This document shows positions 22,341 to 33,226 of a stretch of DNA of 64,000 nucleotides, one piece after another (the stretch's first letter is position 1; the number at the start of each line of letters is the position of its first letter). This stretch comes from Mikania micrantha. Lineage: Eukaryota > Streptophyta > Magnoliopsida > Asterales > Asteraceae. The notes beneath the pieces were generated by a model. That model saw only the letters and a list, made by a program, of their open reading frames with translations, was not told where the DNA came from and did not search any database. Location of the stretch: positions 49,741,484-49,805,483 of the forward strand of contig CM018697.1 of NCBI GenBank assembly GCA_009363875.1, written 5' to 3'. Both the position numbers and the translations under genes were made by a program.

Positions 22341-23896
22341 AATACACGCCAGGAAGTTTCACTATCAATGAGCTCTCCTCCAATTGATAGGTCCTCTTGA
22401 AATCCTCCTGCACACACTCACAAACCATTAGATATCATTAGTCACCCAAACCTTCGAGGTCTTGAGTTTTCCATGAAAATCCATAGACCGAAATTTAATC
22501 CATTTTCCAGTTGAAACTAAAGAAGTTTCCTTTGAAACTTTGTTTGTTTTTGGTATCCACAACTGTTCCTGTTCAGGTGCATTTTTAAGATAATACTTAT
22601 CTAGAATCACCACATTGTTGTTAAACACCAAATTAGTCATTAAAGGTTTTGAAAGTTTCAACTTTTCTTCATCCGAGGCTTTCACAAGTTCTTCCTTATT
22701 TTGATTTGGCATTTTATGTCTTTTAGGAATGAACTTTGAAACCTCTGTGACACAAGACTTGGCATTACTAACTTGTCCTTGTAACTCACACAGATAAGGA
22801 CAATTAGCAATGATATGCCCTCTTGTTCCACACTCAAAACATATTCCCCTCTCCACAAACCTAGGAGAATAGTTTTGTACAAACCTATGGTTTTGGTGAT
22901 TTACCACTGGTGAACCATAAACCAATCTTTGATTACTTGTTGAACCCATATGAGTCAAATGTGACTTCTTATCACTTGACGTGAGAGACTCAAAGTTCAA
23001 CTTTTCACATCTTGTGAGACTGAGTGAAATCTTGTCTTTTTTCCAAGACTTTGAAGTATCACACTTTGATTCCACTTTGTTTGATGCACATGATGATTTC
23101 ACAACCCATTTTGATTGAATTTGACGTTTAGGTTTTGAACTTGAAAAACCATTTTGTTTTGAAAAATTCATATTTTCATTCTTTGAAAACTTTTTAATTT
23201 CAACCAATGGGGTTTTGAAAGAAACTTTCTTTTTGGATGATGATGCAGAGTTTGAAACACATGATTTCACATCATCAAAGATATTATTGTGAGAATCATC
23301 ATAATCCTTATGTACATTCATCAACCCACATCTGTACAACGTCTCCTCATCATATTCCTCAAAAGTACAATCTTCAATGATAGGAGAAAATTGTCATAAG
23401 CACAAATTGGAGACTTTCCCTTATTGAGAGTGTTATCTATTGAAATTTCACTATCACTTGATTTCTCAATAAGAGGACTTGAAGAAATTATAGAATCATG
23501 ATGATTCTCCAATTTGTGCATGATTCTGTCAAAGTCCCTTTTTGCCTTGTCCATTTTGATTTTAATTTTATTTACTGCATTTGTCAATTCAACATTTACT
23601 TTGCTCAAAATGTCAAGTTTTTGTTCAGAAACACTTTCATTGGCATTTGACTTTGACAAATCATCAGTCAACATTTGAACCTGTAACTTCAAATCTGCAA
23701 TATCTTTATCTGAAATGGTATGACAATGGTCTTCACTAATGATGGTAGTTGTTTCAGACAAATCATCAGAGGCATCCTCATATCATCCTCTGTTAACACC
23801 TCTTCAACACTTGAAGTTTCGTCCTTTGACTTCAAAACATCATCTTCAAATTTCTTCATCTCACTTGTGATTTCAGAATCATCAAGAATGTGTGTG
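22341..23896 (-). pseudogene. NA2 gag, C-terminal half, with protease stub
   Basis: This is the downstream half of NA2 Gag, cut by NA3. It begins at the NA3 junction with THILDDSEITSEMKK and continues through a coiled coil (LKLQVQMLTDDLSKSNANES, 23640-23720). After frame changes near 23330 and 23760 it enters a basic region (KKVSFKTPLVEIKKF) and the zinc knuckle CFECGTRGHIIANC (22800-22850). Gag stops with TAA at 22428-22430 (WVTNDI). The protease stub, with a T/G-rich tract and TGCAG|G at 22408, covers the remainder to about 22341 and then homology to pol ends. The sequence between coil blocks that NA1 and NA3 keep (LNLEGKIWSLEEEN) is deleted here. Confidence 0.85.
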
Positions 23897-23901
23897 TCTT
23901 C

Positions 23902-24623
23902 TGTTAGTGCATTTTCTGTGTGAAAGCTTAATTTACTGTGTGAACCTCGCTTGTTGTATATAGTCTGTTGTAGATGATTAGAAGATAAAGACACAAAGGG
24001 TTCAGATAGGTTCGTCCAGCGAACCTATTGGTTTGTCTGGCAAACCTAATGATCTAAGTAGGTTCGGCACTTACATGTTCTAAGGTTCGGCTGTCACAAG
24101 GTCACGAACCTTATCAAAGGTTCGTGTAGATAGAGGTTCGTGAAAGGGTAACATGGACGAACCTTACTTAAGTTTCGTCTACATTGGAGGTGCGTGAATG
24201 TTTACAAGGGCCGAACCTTTGCATTTGGAAACCTATAGGTTTGGCAAACCTATAGGTTTGGCAAACCTTTTGACAAACCTATTGGCAAACCTTTGGCAAA
24301 CCTTTTGACAAACCTTTGGCAAACCTATGAAACCTATATATAGGTAGACCTTTGAAGACTTGAAGGGTTAGAGCTTACAATTCACACACACGAAGTCAAA
24401 TTCTCTCTCAAGCTCAAGATCAAGATTCTCTTCATCTTTGTTTCTTTTGATCGTTCAAGTGTTGTATTTTCACGTTTATTGTTTGTAAACCCTTGGATAT
24501 CAATGAAGAATTCAGATTCATGATGTATTAGATTGTCATTGTTGATTCAAATCTAGTTGTAAATGGATTCCGCACGTTTATGATCGAATCGTAGAATTTC
24601 GTGATCGATTCTTCAAATCTACA
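23902..24623 (+). repeat. NA3 5' LTR
   Basis: TGTTAGTGCA...AAATCTACA. The U3 (24002-24345) carries both CpG forms (AGGTTCGTCCAGCGAACCT) and CpG-less forms (AGGTTTGGCAAACCT). TATA is the palindrome CCTATATATAGG at about 24332-24343. Confidence 0.94.
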
Positions 24624-24776
24624 GTGGTATAGCTTTAGGCTCGATTCTACGAGTATTTGGACATCAATTTCAAGTAATTTGATCAGATTCTTCATCATAT
24701 TGAAGGTTTTCTTGAAGTTCTTGAATGTAGATTTGAAGAATCGATCACAAAATTCTACGATTCGATCATAAACGTG
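24573..24776. repeat. Inverted repeat enclosing the NA3 primer-binding site
   Basis: The last 51 bases of the 5' LTR (24573-24623) recur as a reverse complement at 24726-24776 with one mismatch. The 102-base interval holds the PBS. The second arm replaces the corresponding leader sequence of NA1/NA2, so it arose in NA3 or its parent, perhaps by template switching. Confidence 0.85.
24625..24640 (+). other. NA3 primer-binding site with a 3-base deletion
   Basis: It reads TGGTATAGCTTTAGG, where NA1/NA2 have TGGTATCAGAGC then (A/G)TTAGG. The bases CAG after TGGTAT are missing, leaving only six bases matching the tRNA end before the gap. Confidence 0.75.
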
Positions 24777-24875
24777 AAAAACCTCAAAAGGTTCGTGAAA
24801 ACCTCAAAAGGTTCGTGAAAAGGTTTGGGAGAACCTCTAATTGGTTTGTTCGAAGAGTTTTGCAAGAACTAGAAT

Positions 24876-27376
24876 GTGGAATGGTTGGCTAACAATGGAC
24901 TTGTGTTGTACAATTTGGACAATTATCCGAACTGGAGATCCACATTCGAAATGTTTATTACCAAAGCGGATGACAATTACCAGAAGTTATTGTACCAACA
25001 ATACAAGAAACCATGTCTGAAATCAAATGATAATTTTGGGAAATCAAAACTGAATGAAGATCAAATGTCTGAATTTAATCAAGAAAGAGAATTGTGTGAC
25101 TTGTTTTCGGTGATCATTTCTAAAGATATTAAAAAGACTGATTTTGAACAAATGCCACATTCATGTGCAAAGTGGAGTTTGTTACAACTTGCATACAACA
25201 ATCATGTTGCGAAGAAGATCAATGATGCTTATGATCGTCTTTTACCACTTATGCAAGAATTGAAATATTTTCAGTTTGATATCACTGATGGACAAATCAT
25301 TGAGAAGTTTACGCAATTTTTACCTTATCGCTGGAGTGATTTTGTTGAAAGAATGAAGGAAACAGAAGTTATTCATCATGTCAAATTAATGAACTTCAAA
25401 GATGTGGTTGATAAAATGGAATCGAAGATAAGGAGAACCGGAAAATGGATTGTGAAAATTGTTGATTTCTCGTGGATTGATGAACAAAGAAACATGCTAA
25501 AGGCAAGTATGAGTGCTGAGAAAGAAAAAGAAGATGTTGATGAAGAAAAGGAAGATGATCTGAAAACTAAAGATTGTATTGAGACAAGTGTGAATTTGAG
25601 GATGGAAGGTAGTGTTGAAGAGAAGAGTGAGGATTATTCAATGTCAGAATCTGATAAAACAATTGAACCTGAAATGTCTGAAGATAGCAAACAGATGAAT
25701 GAAGTTATAGATAAGAGATGTAATGTAACTGAAGATACACACATTCTTGATGATTCTGATATCAAAAGTGAGATGAAGAAGTCTGAAAATGATGTTTTGA
25801 AGTCAAAGGATGAAATTTCAAGTGTTGAAGTGGTGTCAACAGAGGATGAGAGTGTTTATGAGGATGCCTCTGATGATTTGTCTGAAACAACTACCATTAT
25901 TAGTGAAGACTATTGTCATACCATTTCAGATAAAGAGGTAAGTTCAGGTACATTTTCTAAACTCTCATGCTCTAAATGTTTAAATCTTGAGGGAAAAATT
26001 TGGAGTTTGGAGGAAGAAAACATGAATTTGAAATGTGACTTATCAAACTGCAATAAAGCATACATGGATTTAATATCAAATGAAAAGTTTTCTTCAAAAC
26101 AGATTGCAGATTTGAAGTTACAGGTTCAAATGTTGACTGATGATTTGTCAAAGTCAAATGCCAATGAAAGTGTTTCTAAACAAAAACTTGACATTTTGAG
26201 CAAAGTAAATATTGAATTGACAAATGCAGTAAATAAAATTAAAATCAAAATGGACAAGGCAAAAAGGGACTTTGACAGAATCATGCACAAATTGGAGAAT
26301 CATCATGATTCTATAATTTCTTCAAGTCCTCTTATTGAGAAATCAAGTGATAGTGAAATTTCAATAGTTAACACTCTCAATAAGGGAAAGTCTCCAATTT
26401 GTGTTTATGACAATTTTTCTCCTATCATTGAAGATTGTACTTTTGAGGAATATGATGAGGAGACATTGTACAGATGTGGGTTGATGGATGTACATAAGGA
26501 TTATGATGATTCTCACAATAATATCTTTGATGATGTGAAATCATGTGTTTCAAACTCTGCATCATCATCCAAAAAGAAAGTTTCTTTCAAAACCCCATTG
26601 GTTGAAATTAAAAAGTTTTCAAAGAATGAAATATGAATTTTTCAAAACAAAATGGTTTTTCAAGTTCAAAACCTAAACGTCAAATTCAATCAAAATGGGT
26701 TGTGAAATCATCATGTGCATCAAACAGAGTGGAATCAAAGTGTGATACTTCAAAGTCTTGGAACAAAGACAAGATTTCACTCAGTCCCACAAGATGTGAA
26801 AAGTTGAACTTTGAGTCTCCCACGTCAAGTGGTAAGAAGTCACATTTGACTCATATGGGTTCAACAAGTAATCAAAGATTGGTTTATGGTTCACCAGTGG
26901 TAAATCACCAAAACCATAGGTTTGTACAAAACTATTCTCCTAGGTTTGTGGAGAGGAGAATATGTTTTGAGTGTGGAACAAGAGGGCATATCATTGCTAA
27001 TTGTCCTTATCTGTGTGAGTTACAAGGACAAGTTAGTAATGCCAAGTCTTGTGTCACAGAGGTTTCAAAGTTCATTCCTAAAAGACATAAAATGCCAAAT
27101 CAAAATAAGGAAGAACTTGTGAAAGCCTCGAATGAAGAAAAGTTGAAACTTTCAAAACCTTTAATGACTAATTTGGTGTTTAACAACATTGTAGTGATTC
27201 AAGATAAGTATTATCTTAAGAATGCACTTGAACAGGAACAGTTGTGGATACCAAAAACAAACAAAGTTTCAAAGGAAACTTCATCAGTTTCAACTGGAAA
27301 ATGGATTAAATTTCGGCATATGGATTTTCATGGAAAACTCAAGACTTCGAAGGCTTGGGTGACTAAAGATATCTAA
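24876..27376 (+). pseudogene. NA3 gag (two lesions)
   Basis: The Gag of the non-autonomous family is 586 plus 247 codons. The open frame begins at MEWLANNGLVLYNLDNYPNW. NA1/NA2 start earlier (MTHKNWNVEW in NA1), and in NA3 the Trp of KNWN is TAG and the upstream leader is deleted. The N-terminal Gag domain runs to about residue 210 and is followed by acidic repeats, a coiled coil (SLEEENMNLKCDLSNCNKAY; LKLQVQMLTDDL) and a basic region. A one-base deletion in an A run near 26628 shifts the frame (KNE|MNFSKQNG). The zinc knuckle CFECGTRGHIIANC is at 26955-27005. The end is WVTKDI with TAA 27374-27376. NA2 has the intact reading at the frameshift position. Confidence 0.88.
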
Positions 27377-27397
27377 TGGTTTGTGAGTGTGTGCAGG
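27373..27397 (+). promoter_or_regulatory. NA3 gag stop with overlapping 3'-splice-site-like sequence
   Basis: ATCTAATGG contains the gag stop TAA. GTTTGTGAGTGTGTGCAG|GAGG follows. The same sequence is seen on the minus strand in NA2 (22408-22430) and NA1 (33227-33249), so it is kept even though most of pol is gone. Confidence 0.5.
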
Positions 27398-27470
27398 AGG
27401 ATTTCAAGAGGACCTATCAATTAGAGGAGAGCTCATTGATAGTGGAACTTCCTGGCATGTATCTGGTAAA
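27397..27470 (+). pseudogene. NA3 protease stub
   Basis: After TGCAG the sequence reads QEDLSIRGELIDSGTSWHVSGK, containing the copia protease active-site block D-S-G-T-S-W-H. Pol homology then stops, and noncoding spacer DNA begins. All domains from the rest of protease to RNase H are absent. NA1 and NA2 end at the same place, so the deletion was present in the founder of the family. Confidence 0.85.
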
Positions 27471-29159
27471 ATCGTTCTAATTCTTTAACTGTCATATTAT
27501 TCTGGAGAACTTGACAGGTTTGGAATTACATTGTCATATTTTCTTGATGTTTTCAAGTCACATTGATCATAATGTTTTACAAAGATCGTAAATCATATCG
27601 GTTGTCAATTTTCCAGGAACTTTGATTTTTCTTTATACTTATAAAATTCTAAAAATCAAAAAGATTTTCATTTTTAGCATTTTAGGGGGAGAAAATTTAA
27701 AAAATCAAAAACAGTATAAAATTAGAAAATTGAGAAATTGATCCGACCTTTGAGATATGATTGTACATTGTAACATTCTGAAGCTTACTTGGTTCATACA
27801 AGATCAAATACAAAGCGATCACAATGCGCTCATTATGATATGTTGGTAGGTCTTTCAATTTGTTGTGATTTCTGTAGACTAATGCCATAATCATTCTTTG
27901 TGGGACACATTACTTAGAACATAGTGTTCGATCTTTGTCCTGAGTGCGTGGTCATTTGCCTCAGTGATTGTTAATTGTATTAGTACATATATTAGTTTGA
28001 TCATGTGTTTCTTTTTCAAAAGAAATTCTGAGTTCATTTTTTCTTTTATTTTAGTTCAAAACATGGACATTCTCTGTGCATATTTACGTATCGATCTGAT
28101 TGTTATGTTTCGGACATTCTGCTTTTATTTTCTTGGTTTGTTTAGAACTTGGGCATTCTATGTGTATAAGGAAGTATCAATCTGATTGCTAGGTTTTAAA
28201 CTTAAATTATTTTTTGGTTCAATATCTTGGTTTCATCTGTGCATACGGAAGTATCAATCTTGTTACCGGATTTTGAACATTCTGTTTTATTTTACACTTT
28301 GTTATTTCACAAAAGATATTCTGCTTTATTTTTGCATGATCAAACTAATCAAGAATTTGAACTTATAATTTACAATGGCAACTCTGTTGGTTGATGTTTC
28401 ACAAAGCGGGGATGTGTTCAAGTGAGTGGGGAACACAAAGTCTTGTGATTGGTTTTCATTAATCCAAATTCACAACAAGTAGTAAGATTTAAAGTGGACC
28501 CATATACTGGCAATCATCCTAGGCTTGTGCATCGAATAAATAAATATCATTAATAATCAACAAGTAACGCTGAGGTATGATTACAATATGATCTCATGTT
28601 TGGATCTTTCTCATCAAAAGCATACTTATTTTTTAGTTAGAATACAAATTTTGTAGGATTCTAGGATATACAATTTTGCAATTCATAGCTTTTGGGGGAG
28701 TTTATTCAAATCATTGAAAAAATTCATAAAAATTTTCTTCTATTTTCTTTTAGACTATCCGATTTGATTTACTAATTCTTTGTAAAAATTTTAATCGATT
28801 TACTGTTAATAAGTGACAAAGAGAAATCGGAATTGTGATAAGGCATCTAGTTTTGATTATGTGTCAACTGATGCAGGCGATAAGGGTGATGAAGATCTGT
28901 GTATTGAAGATGTCACTGCAGTCCTCAGCAGGTGAATCTTTGAAAAAGAAAGACATAAGATGGAGAGAGAGAGAGAGAGAGAGAATGAGATTAAAATTGA
29001 GATAATGAAGTAGAAACAAAGAGACTGATGTATTTTCTTTGTGAAAATATAACAGCTACAACTGAAGGGAAGTATGTTGATAGCAAGGTTGTAGGGGAGT
29101 ATGTTGATACATATATGTTCTCCGATGCACAAAATGTTTGAGCATATACAACAGCAAGG
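27471..29159 (+). other. NA3 3' noncoding region
   Basis: No credible ORF. It contains an internal purine tract TTTTAGGGGGAGAAAA (27680-27695), tandem repeats (28050-28300), a second purine tract TTTTGGGGGAGTTT (28690-28704), a (GA)n tract (28963-28985), and a further GTAGGGGAGTATGTTGA at about 29090, resembling a polypurine tract plus an LTR start. Confidence 0.85.
28050..28300 (+). repeat. NA3 tandem units of about 80 bp
   Basis: Three units share GG(A/G)CATTCT(A/C)TGTG followed by a TATC(A/G)ATCTGATTG block (near 28070, 28152 and 28230). Each is preceded by T-rich DNA. The same array is found in NA1, NA2 and, more divergent, Cop3. Confidence 0.75.
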
Positions 29160-29173
29160 TTCAAGGGGGAGTA
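29160..29173 (+). other. NA3 polypurine tract
   Basis: TTCAAGGGGGAGTA lies directly before the 3' LTR. Confidence 0.88.
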
Positions 29174-29907
29174 TGTTAGTGCATTTTCTGTGTGAAAGCT
29201 TAATTTACTGTGTGAACCTCGCTTGTTGTATATAGTCTGTTGTAGATGATTAGAAGATCAAGACACAAAGGGTTTGGATAGGTTCGTCCAGCGAACCTAT
29301 TGGTTTGTCTGGCAAACCTAATGATCTAAGTAGGTTCGGCACTTACATGTTCTAAGGTTCGGCTGTCACAAGGTCACGAACCTTATCAAAGGTTCGTGTA
29401 GATATAGGTTCGTGAAAGGGTAACATGGACGAACCTTACTTAAGTTTCGTCTACATTGGAGGTTCGTGAATGTTTACAAGGGCCGAACCTTTGCATTTGG
29501 AAACCTATAGGTTTGGCAAACCTATTGGCAAACCTATAGGTTTGGCAAACCTTTTGACAAACCTATTGGCAAACCTTTGGCAAACCTTTTGACAAACCTT
29601 TGGCAAACCTATGAAACCTATATATAGGTAGACCTTTGAACACTTGAAGGGTTAGAGCTTACAATTCACACACACGAAGTCAAATTCTCTCTCAAGCTCA
29701 AGATCAAGATTCTCTTCTTCTTTGTTTCTTTTGATCGTTCAAGTGTTGTCTTTTCACGTTTATTGTTCGTAAACACTTGGATATCAATGAAGAATTCAGA
29801 TTCATGATGTATTAGATTGTCATTGTTGATTCAAATCTAGTTGTAAATGGATTCCGCACGTTTATGATCGAATCGTAGAATTTCGTGATCGATTCTTCAA
29901 ATCTACA
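29174..29907 (+). repeat. NA3 3' LTR
   Basis: 734 bp, 12 bp longer than the 5' LTR owing to one additional ATTGGCAAACCT iteron unit, otherwise nearly identical. It ends ATCTACA before TSD TCTTC. Confidence 0.94.
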
Positions 29908-29912
29908 TCTTC

Positions 29913-30680
29913 AGTTACATTACATCTCTCATCTACAACTTCATTCATCTGTTTGTTAACTTCAGACATGTCAGGTTCATCTTCTGTTCCTCCATCAACA
30001 TCTTCTTTTTCTTTCTCAGCACTCATACTTGCCTTTAACATGTTTCTTTGTTCATCAATCCACAAGAAATCAACAATTTTTACAATCCATTTTCCGGTTC
30101 TCCTTATCTCCGATTCCATTTTATCAACCACATCTTTGAAGTTTATTAACGTGACATGATGAATAACTTCTGTTTCCTTCATTTTTTCAACAAAATCACT
30201 CCATCGATAAGGTAAGAATTGCGTAAACTTCTCAACTATTTGCCCATCAGTAATATCAAACTGAAAATATTTCAATTCTTGCATAAATGGTAGAAGACGA
30301 TCATAAGCATCCTTGATCTTCTTTGCAACATGATTGTTATATGCAAGTTGTAACAAACTCCACTTTGCACATGAATGTGGCATTTGTTCAAAATCAGTTT
30401 TCTTAATATCTTCATAAATGATCACCGAAAACAATTCACACAATTCTCTTTCTTGATTAAATTCAAACAATTGATCTGAATTAAGTTTTGATATCCCAAA
30501 ATTATCCTTTGATTTCAGACATGGTTTCTTGTATTGTTGGAATAATAACTTCTGGTAATTGTCATCCGCTTTAGTTATAAGCGTTTCGAATGTGGATCTC
30601 CAGTTCGGATAATTGTCCAAATTGTCCAACACAAGTCCATTGTTAGCCAACCATTCTACGTTCCAGTTCTTGTATGTCAT
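29913..30680 (-). pseudogene. NA2 gag, N-terminal half
   Basis: It starts at ATG 30680 (MTYKNWNVEWLANNG), the intact start missing in NA3. The conserved N-terminal Gag domain includes NLDNYPNWRSTFE, FEQMPHSCAKWSLLQLAYNN and FTQFLPYRWSDFVEKMKE, and runs to ERCNVTED at the NA3 insertion. It contains no zinc knuckle. The reading joins with THILDDS at 23896 once NA3 and one TCTTC are removed. The family resembles copia Gag in layout, but its N-terminal domain is well separated from that of Cop3. Confidence 0.88.
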
Positions 30681-31340
30681 ATTTAATTTTTATGTTCAGA
30701 ACTTGAAAGTTTAACTTCTCAAAACAAAACAGCTCAAACCTCGTCTTAACGTCCGAATTAGGTCTTGAAACCTATCCCAAATGATCCGGAAGGCCCAAAA
30801 TAGGTAAACAAGGTTTACTTGAACTTTTAAAATGGTATATTTCTTGCAAAACTCTTTGAACAAACCAATTAGAGGTTCTCCCAAACCTTTTCACGAACCT
30901 TTTGAGGTTTTCACGAACCTTTTGAGGTTTTTCACGAACCTATTGAGGTTTTGGTGAACCTATGAAGGTTTTGGCGAACCTATGACGTTTTTGGCGAACC
31001 TAGAGGTTCCCACGAACCTATTTCTCACGAACCTATGTAGGTTCGGCTCTTAGGTTCGTCAAAGGTTCGGCAGATCGCACGAACATATCTGCAAATCACT
31101 AAAATGGCTCTAGAATCTTCATTTTTTGGAGTTAGAAGGCCTATGAGTAGTCAAAATCTTCGTTTTTTCGAGGCGCATCTTTCTATCGGATCAAAACTTG
31201 CAAAAACTTGATAATTTTTCGTAGATCTGGCTTTTTGTTGACAAAAACGTGAAGAACTTCAAGAACACCTCCAAGATGATGAATTTTCTGATCAAATTAC
31301 TTGGGATTGATATCCAAATAGTCGTAGAATCGAGCCTAAC
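30681..31340 (-). other. NA2 leader with 20-bp iterons
   Basis: Noncoding DNA between PBS and gag. At 30860-31085 it holds CACGAACCTTTTGAGGTTTT-type units with a period of about 20 bp, variants of the Cop3 CGAACC motif. The rest is unremarkable. Confidence 0.85.
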
Positions 31341-31352
31341 GCTCTGATACCA
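31341..31352 (-). other. NA2 primer-binding site
   Basis: The minus strand reads TGGTATCAGAGC, one base inside the 5' LTR. Confidence 0.9.
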
Positions 31353-31353
31353 C

Positions 31354-31887
31354 TGTAGATTTGAAGAATCGATCACTAAATTCTACGATTCGATCATAAA
31401 CGTGCGGAATCCGTTTGCAACTAGATTTGGATCAACAATGACATGGTAATCTATCATGAATCTGAATTTGTCATTAACATTAAAGTGATTACAACGAATC
31501 AAACGTGAAATACAACTCTTGAATATACGAAAGAAGTTAAGATGAAGAGAAGTCTTGATCTTGATCTTGAGAGAGAAGTCTTGAACTTGAGAGAGAAAGT
31601 TGCTTTGTGTATGTGAAATTATGAGCTCTAGATCTCCAAGTCTTCCAAGTCTACCTATATATAGGTTTCAAAAGGTTTGCCAATAGGTTTGCCAAAAGGT
31701 TTGCCAAACCTATAGGTTTGCCAAACCTTAAACCATGTGACCACCAAACCTTTTAGCCATCAATCATAGCCAAACCTTCTTGGATCTTTAGCCAAACCCT
31801 TAATCATATTCAACAGACTATGATTTCATATACAACAAGCCAGGTTCACACATTAAATGCAGCTTTCACACAGAAAATGCACTAACA
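31354..31887 (-). repeat. NA2 5' LTR
   Basis: TGTAGATTTG...CACTAACA, 534 bp, paired with 6453-6974. The PBS lies on one side and TSD ATTTT (31888-31892) on the other. Confidence 0.94.
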
Positions 31888-31892
31888 ATTTT

Positions 31893-33226
31893 TATGAATT
31901 TTTTCAATGATTTGAATAAACTCCACCTAAAGCTATGAATTGCAAAATTGTATATCCTTGAATCCTACAAAATTTGTATTCTAACTAAAAAATAAATATG
32001 TTTTTGAAGAGAAAGATCCAAACATGAGATCATAATGTAATCATTCCTCAGCATTACTTGTTGATTATTAATGATATTTATTTATTCGATGCACAAGCCT
32101 AGGACGATTGCCAGTATATGGATCCACTTTAAGTCTTACCACTTGTTGTGAATTTGTATTAATGAAAACCAATCACAAGACTTTGTGTTCCCCACTCACT
32201 TGAACATATCCCCGCTTTGTGAAACATCAACCAACAGCGATGCCATTGTAAATTATAAGTTCAAATTCTTGATTAGTTTGATCATGCAAAAATAAAGCAG
32301 AATATCTTTTGTGAAATAACAAAGTGTAAAATAAAACAGAATGTTCAAAATCCGGTAAAAAGATTGATACTTCCGTATGCGCAGATGAAACCATAATATT
32401 GAACCAAAAAATGAGTTAAGTTTAAAACCTAGCAATCAGATTGATACTTCCGTATACACATAGAATGCCCTAGTTCTAAACAAACCAAGATAATAAAAGC
32501 AGAATGTCCAAAACATAACAATCAGATCGATATGTAAGTATGCACAGAGAATGTCCATGTTTTGAACTAAAATAAAAGAAAAAAATGAACTCTGAATTTC
32601 TTTTGTAAAAGAAACACATGATCATACTAATATATGTACTAATACAATTAGCAATCACTGAGGCAAATGGCCACGCACTCAGGACAAAGATCGAACACTA
32701 TGTTCTAAGTAATGTGTCCCACAAAGAATGATTATGGCATTAGTCTACAGAAATCACAACTAAATGAAAGACCTACCAACATATCATACTGAATGCATTG
32801 TGATCGGTTTGTATTTGATCTTGTATGATACAAGTAAGCTTTAGAATGTTACAATGTACAATCATATCTCAAAGGTCGGATCAATTTCTCAATTTTCTAA
32901 TTTTATATTGTTTTTGATTTTTTTTAATTTTACTCCCCTAAAATGCTAAAAATGAAAATCTTTTTGATTTTTAGAATTTTATAAGTACATAGAAAAATCA
33001 AAATTCCCGGAAAATTGACAACCGATATGATTTACTATCTTTGTAAAACATTATGTTCAATGTGACTTGAAAACATCAAGAAAATATGACAATGTAATTC
33101 AAAACCTGTCAAGTTCTCCAGAATAATATGACAGTTAAACAATTAGAACTATTTTACCAAATACACGTTAGGAAATTTCACTATCAATGAGCTCTCCTCC
33201 AATTGATAGGTCCTTTTGAAATCCTC
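31893..33226 (-). other. NA1 3' noncoding region, proximal part, with protease stub
   Basis: It continues the NA1 sequence cut at 6452. It holds purine tracts (near 31918, mutated, and 32932), GATAC...GTATAC repeats (32360-32560), and at about 33160-33226 the protease stub. No ORF. Confidence 0.82.

Larger units (their letters stand above)
23902..29907 (+). mobile_element. NA3: gag-only non-autonomous LTR element, plus strand
   Basis: 6006 bp with LTRs 23902-24623 and 29174-29907, TSD TCTTC at 23897-23901 and 29908-29912. It is inserted in NA2 gag in the opposite orientation. Internal parts are an altered PBS, a leader with an inverted LTR fragment, gag with one frameshift, a protease stub, noncoding DNA with tandem repeats, and a polypurine tract. 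The LTRs are longer than those of NA1/NA2 because of extra GGTTCG motifs in U3. Confidence 0.95.
6453..31887 (-). mobile_element. NA2: gag-only non-autonomous LTR element, host of Cop3 and NA3
   Basis: 3' LTR 6453-6974, 5' LTR 31354-31887, PBS 31341-31352, TSD ATTTT at 6448-6452 and 31888-31892. Once Cop3 and NA3 are removed it is about 5.8 kb. The content is leader, gag, a protease stub and a long 3' noncoding region. It belongs to the same family as NA1 and NA3. Confidence 0.92.

Noticed and set aside
24876..27376. NA gag as a host zinc-knuckle protein gene
   Set aside because: It is enclosed by LTRs, PBS, polypurine tract and TSD in three copies and leads into a protease stub.
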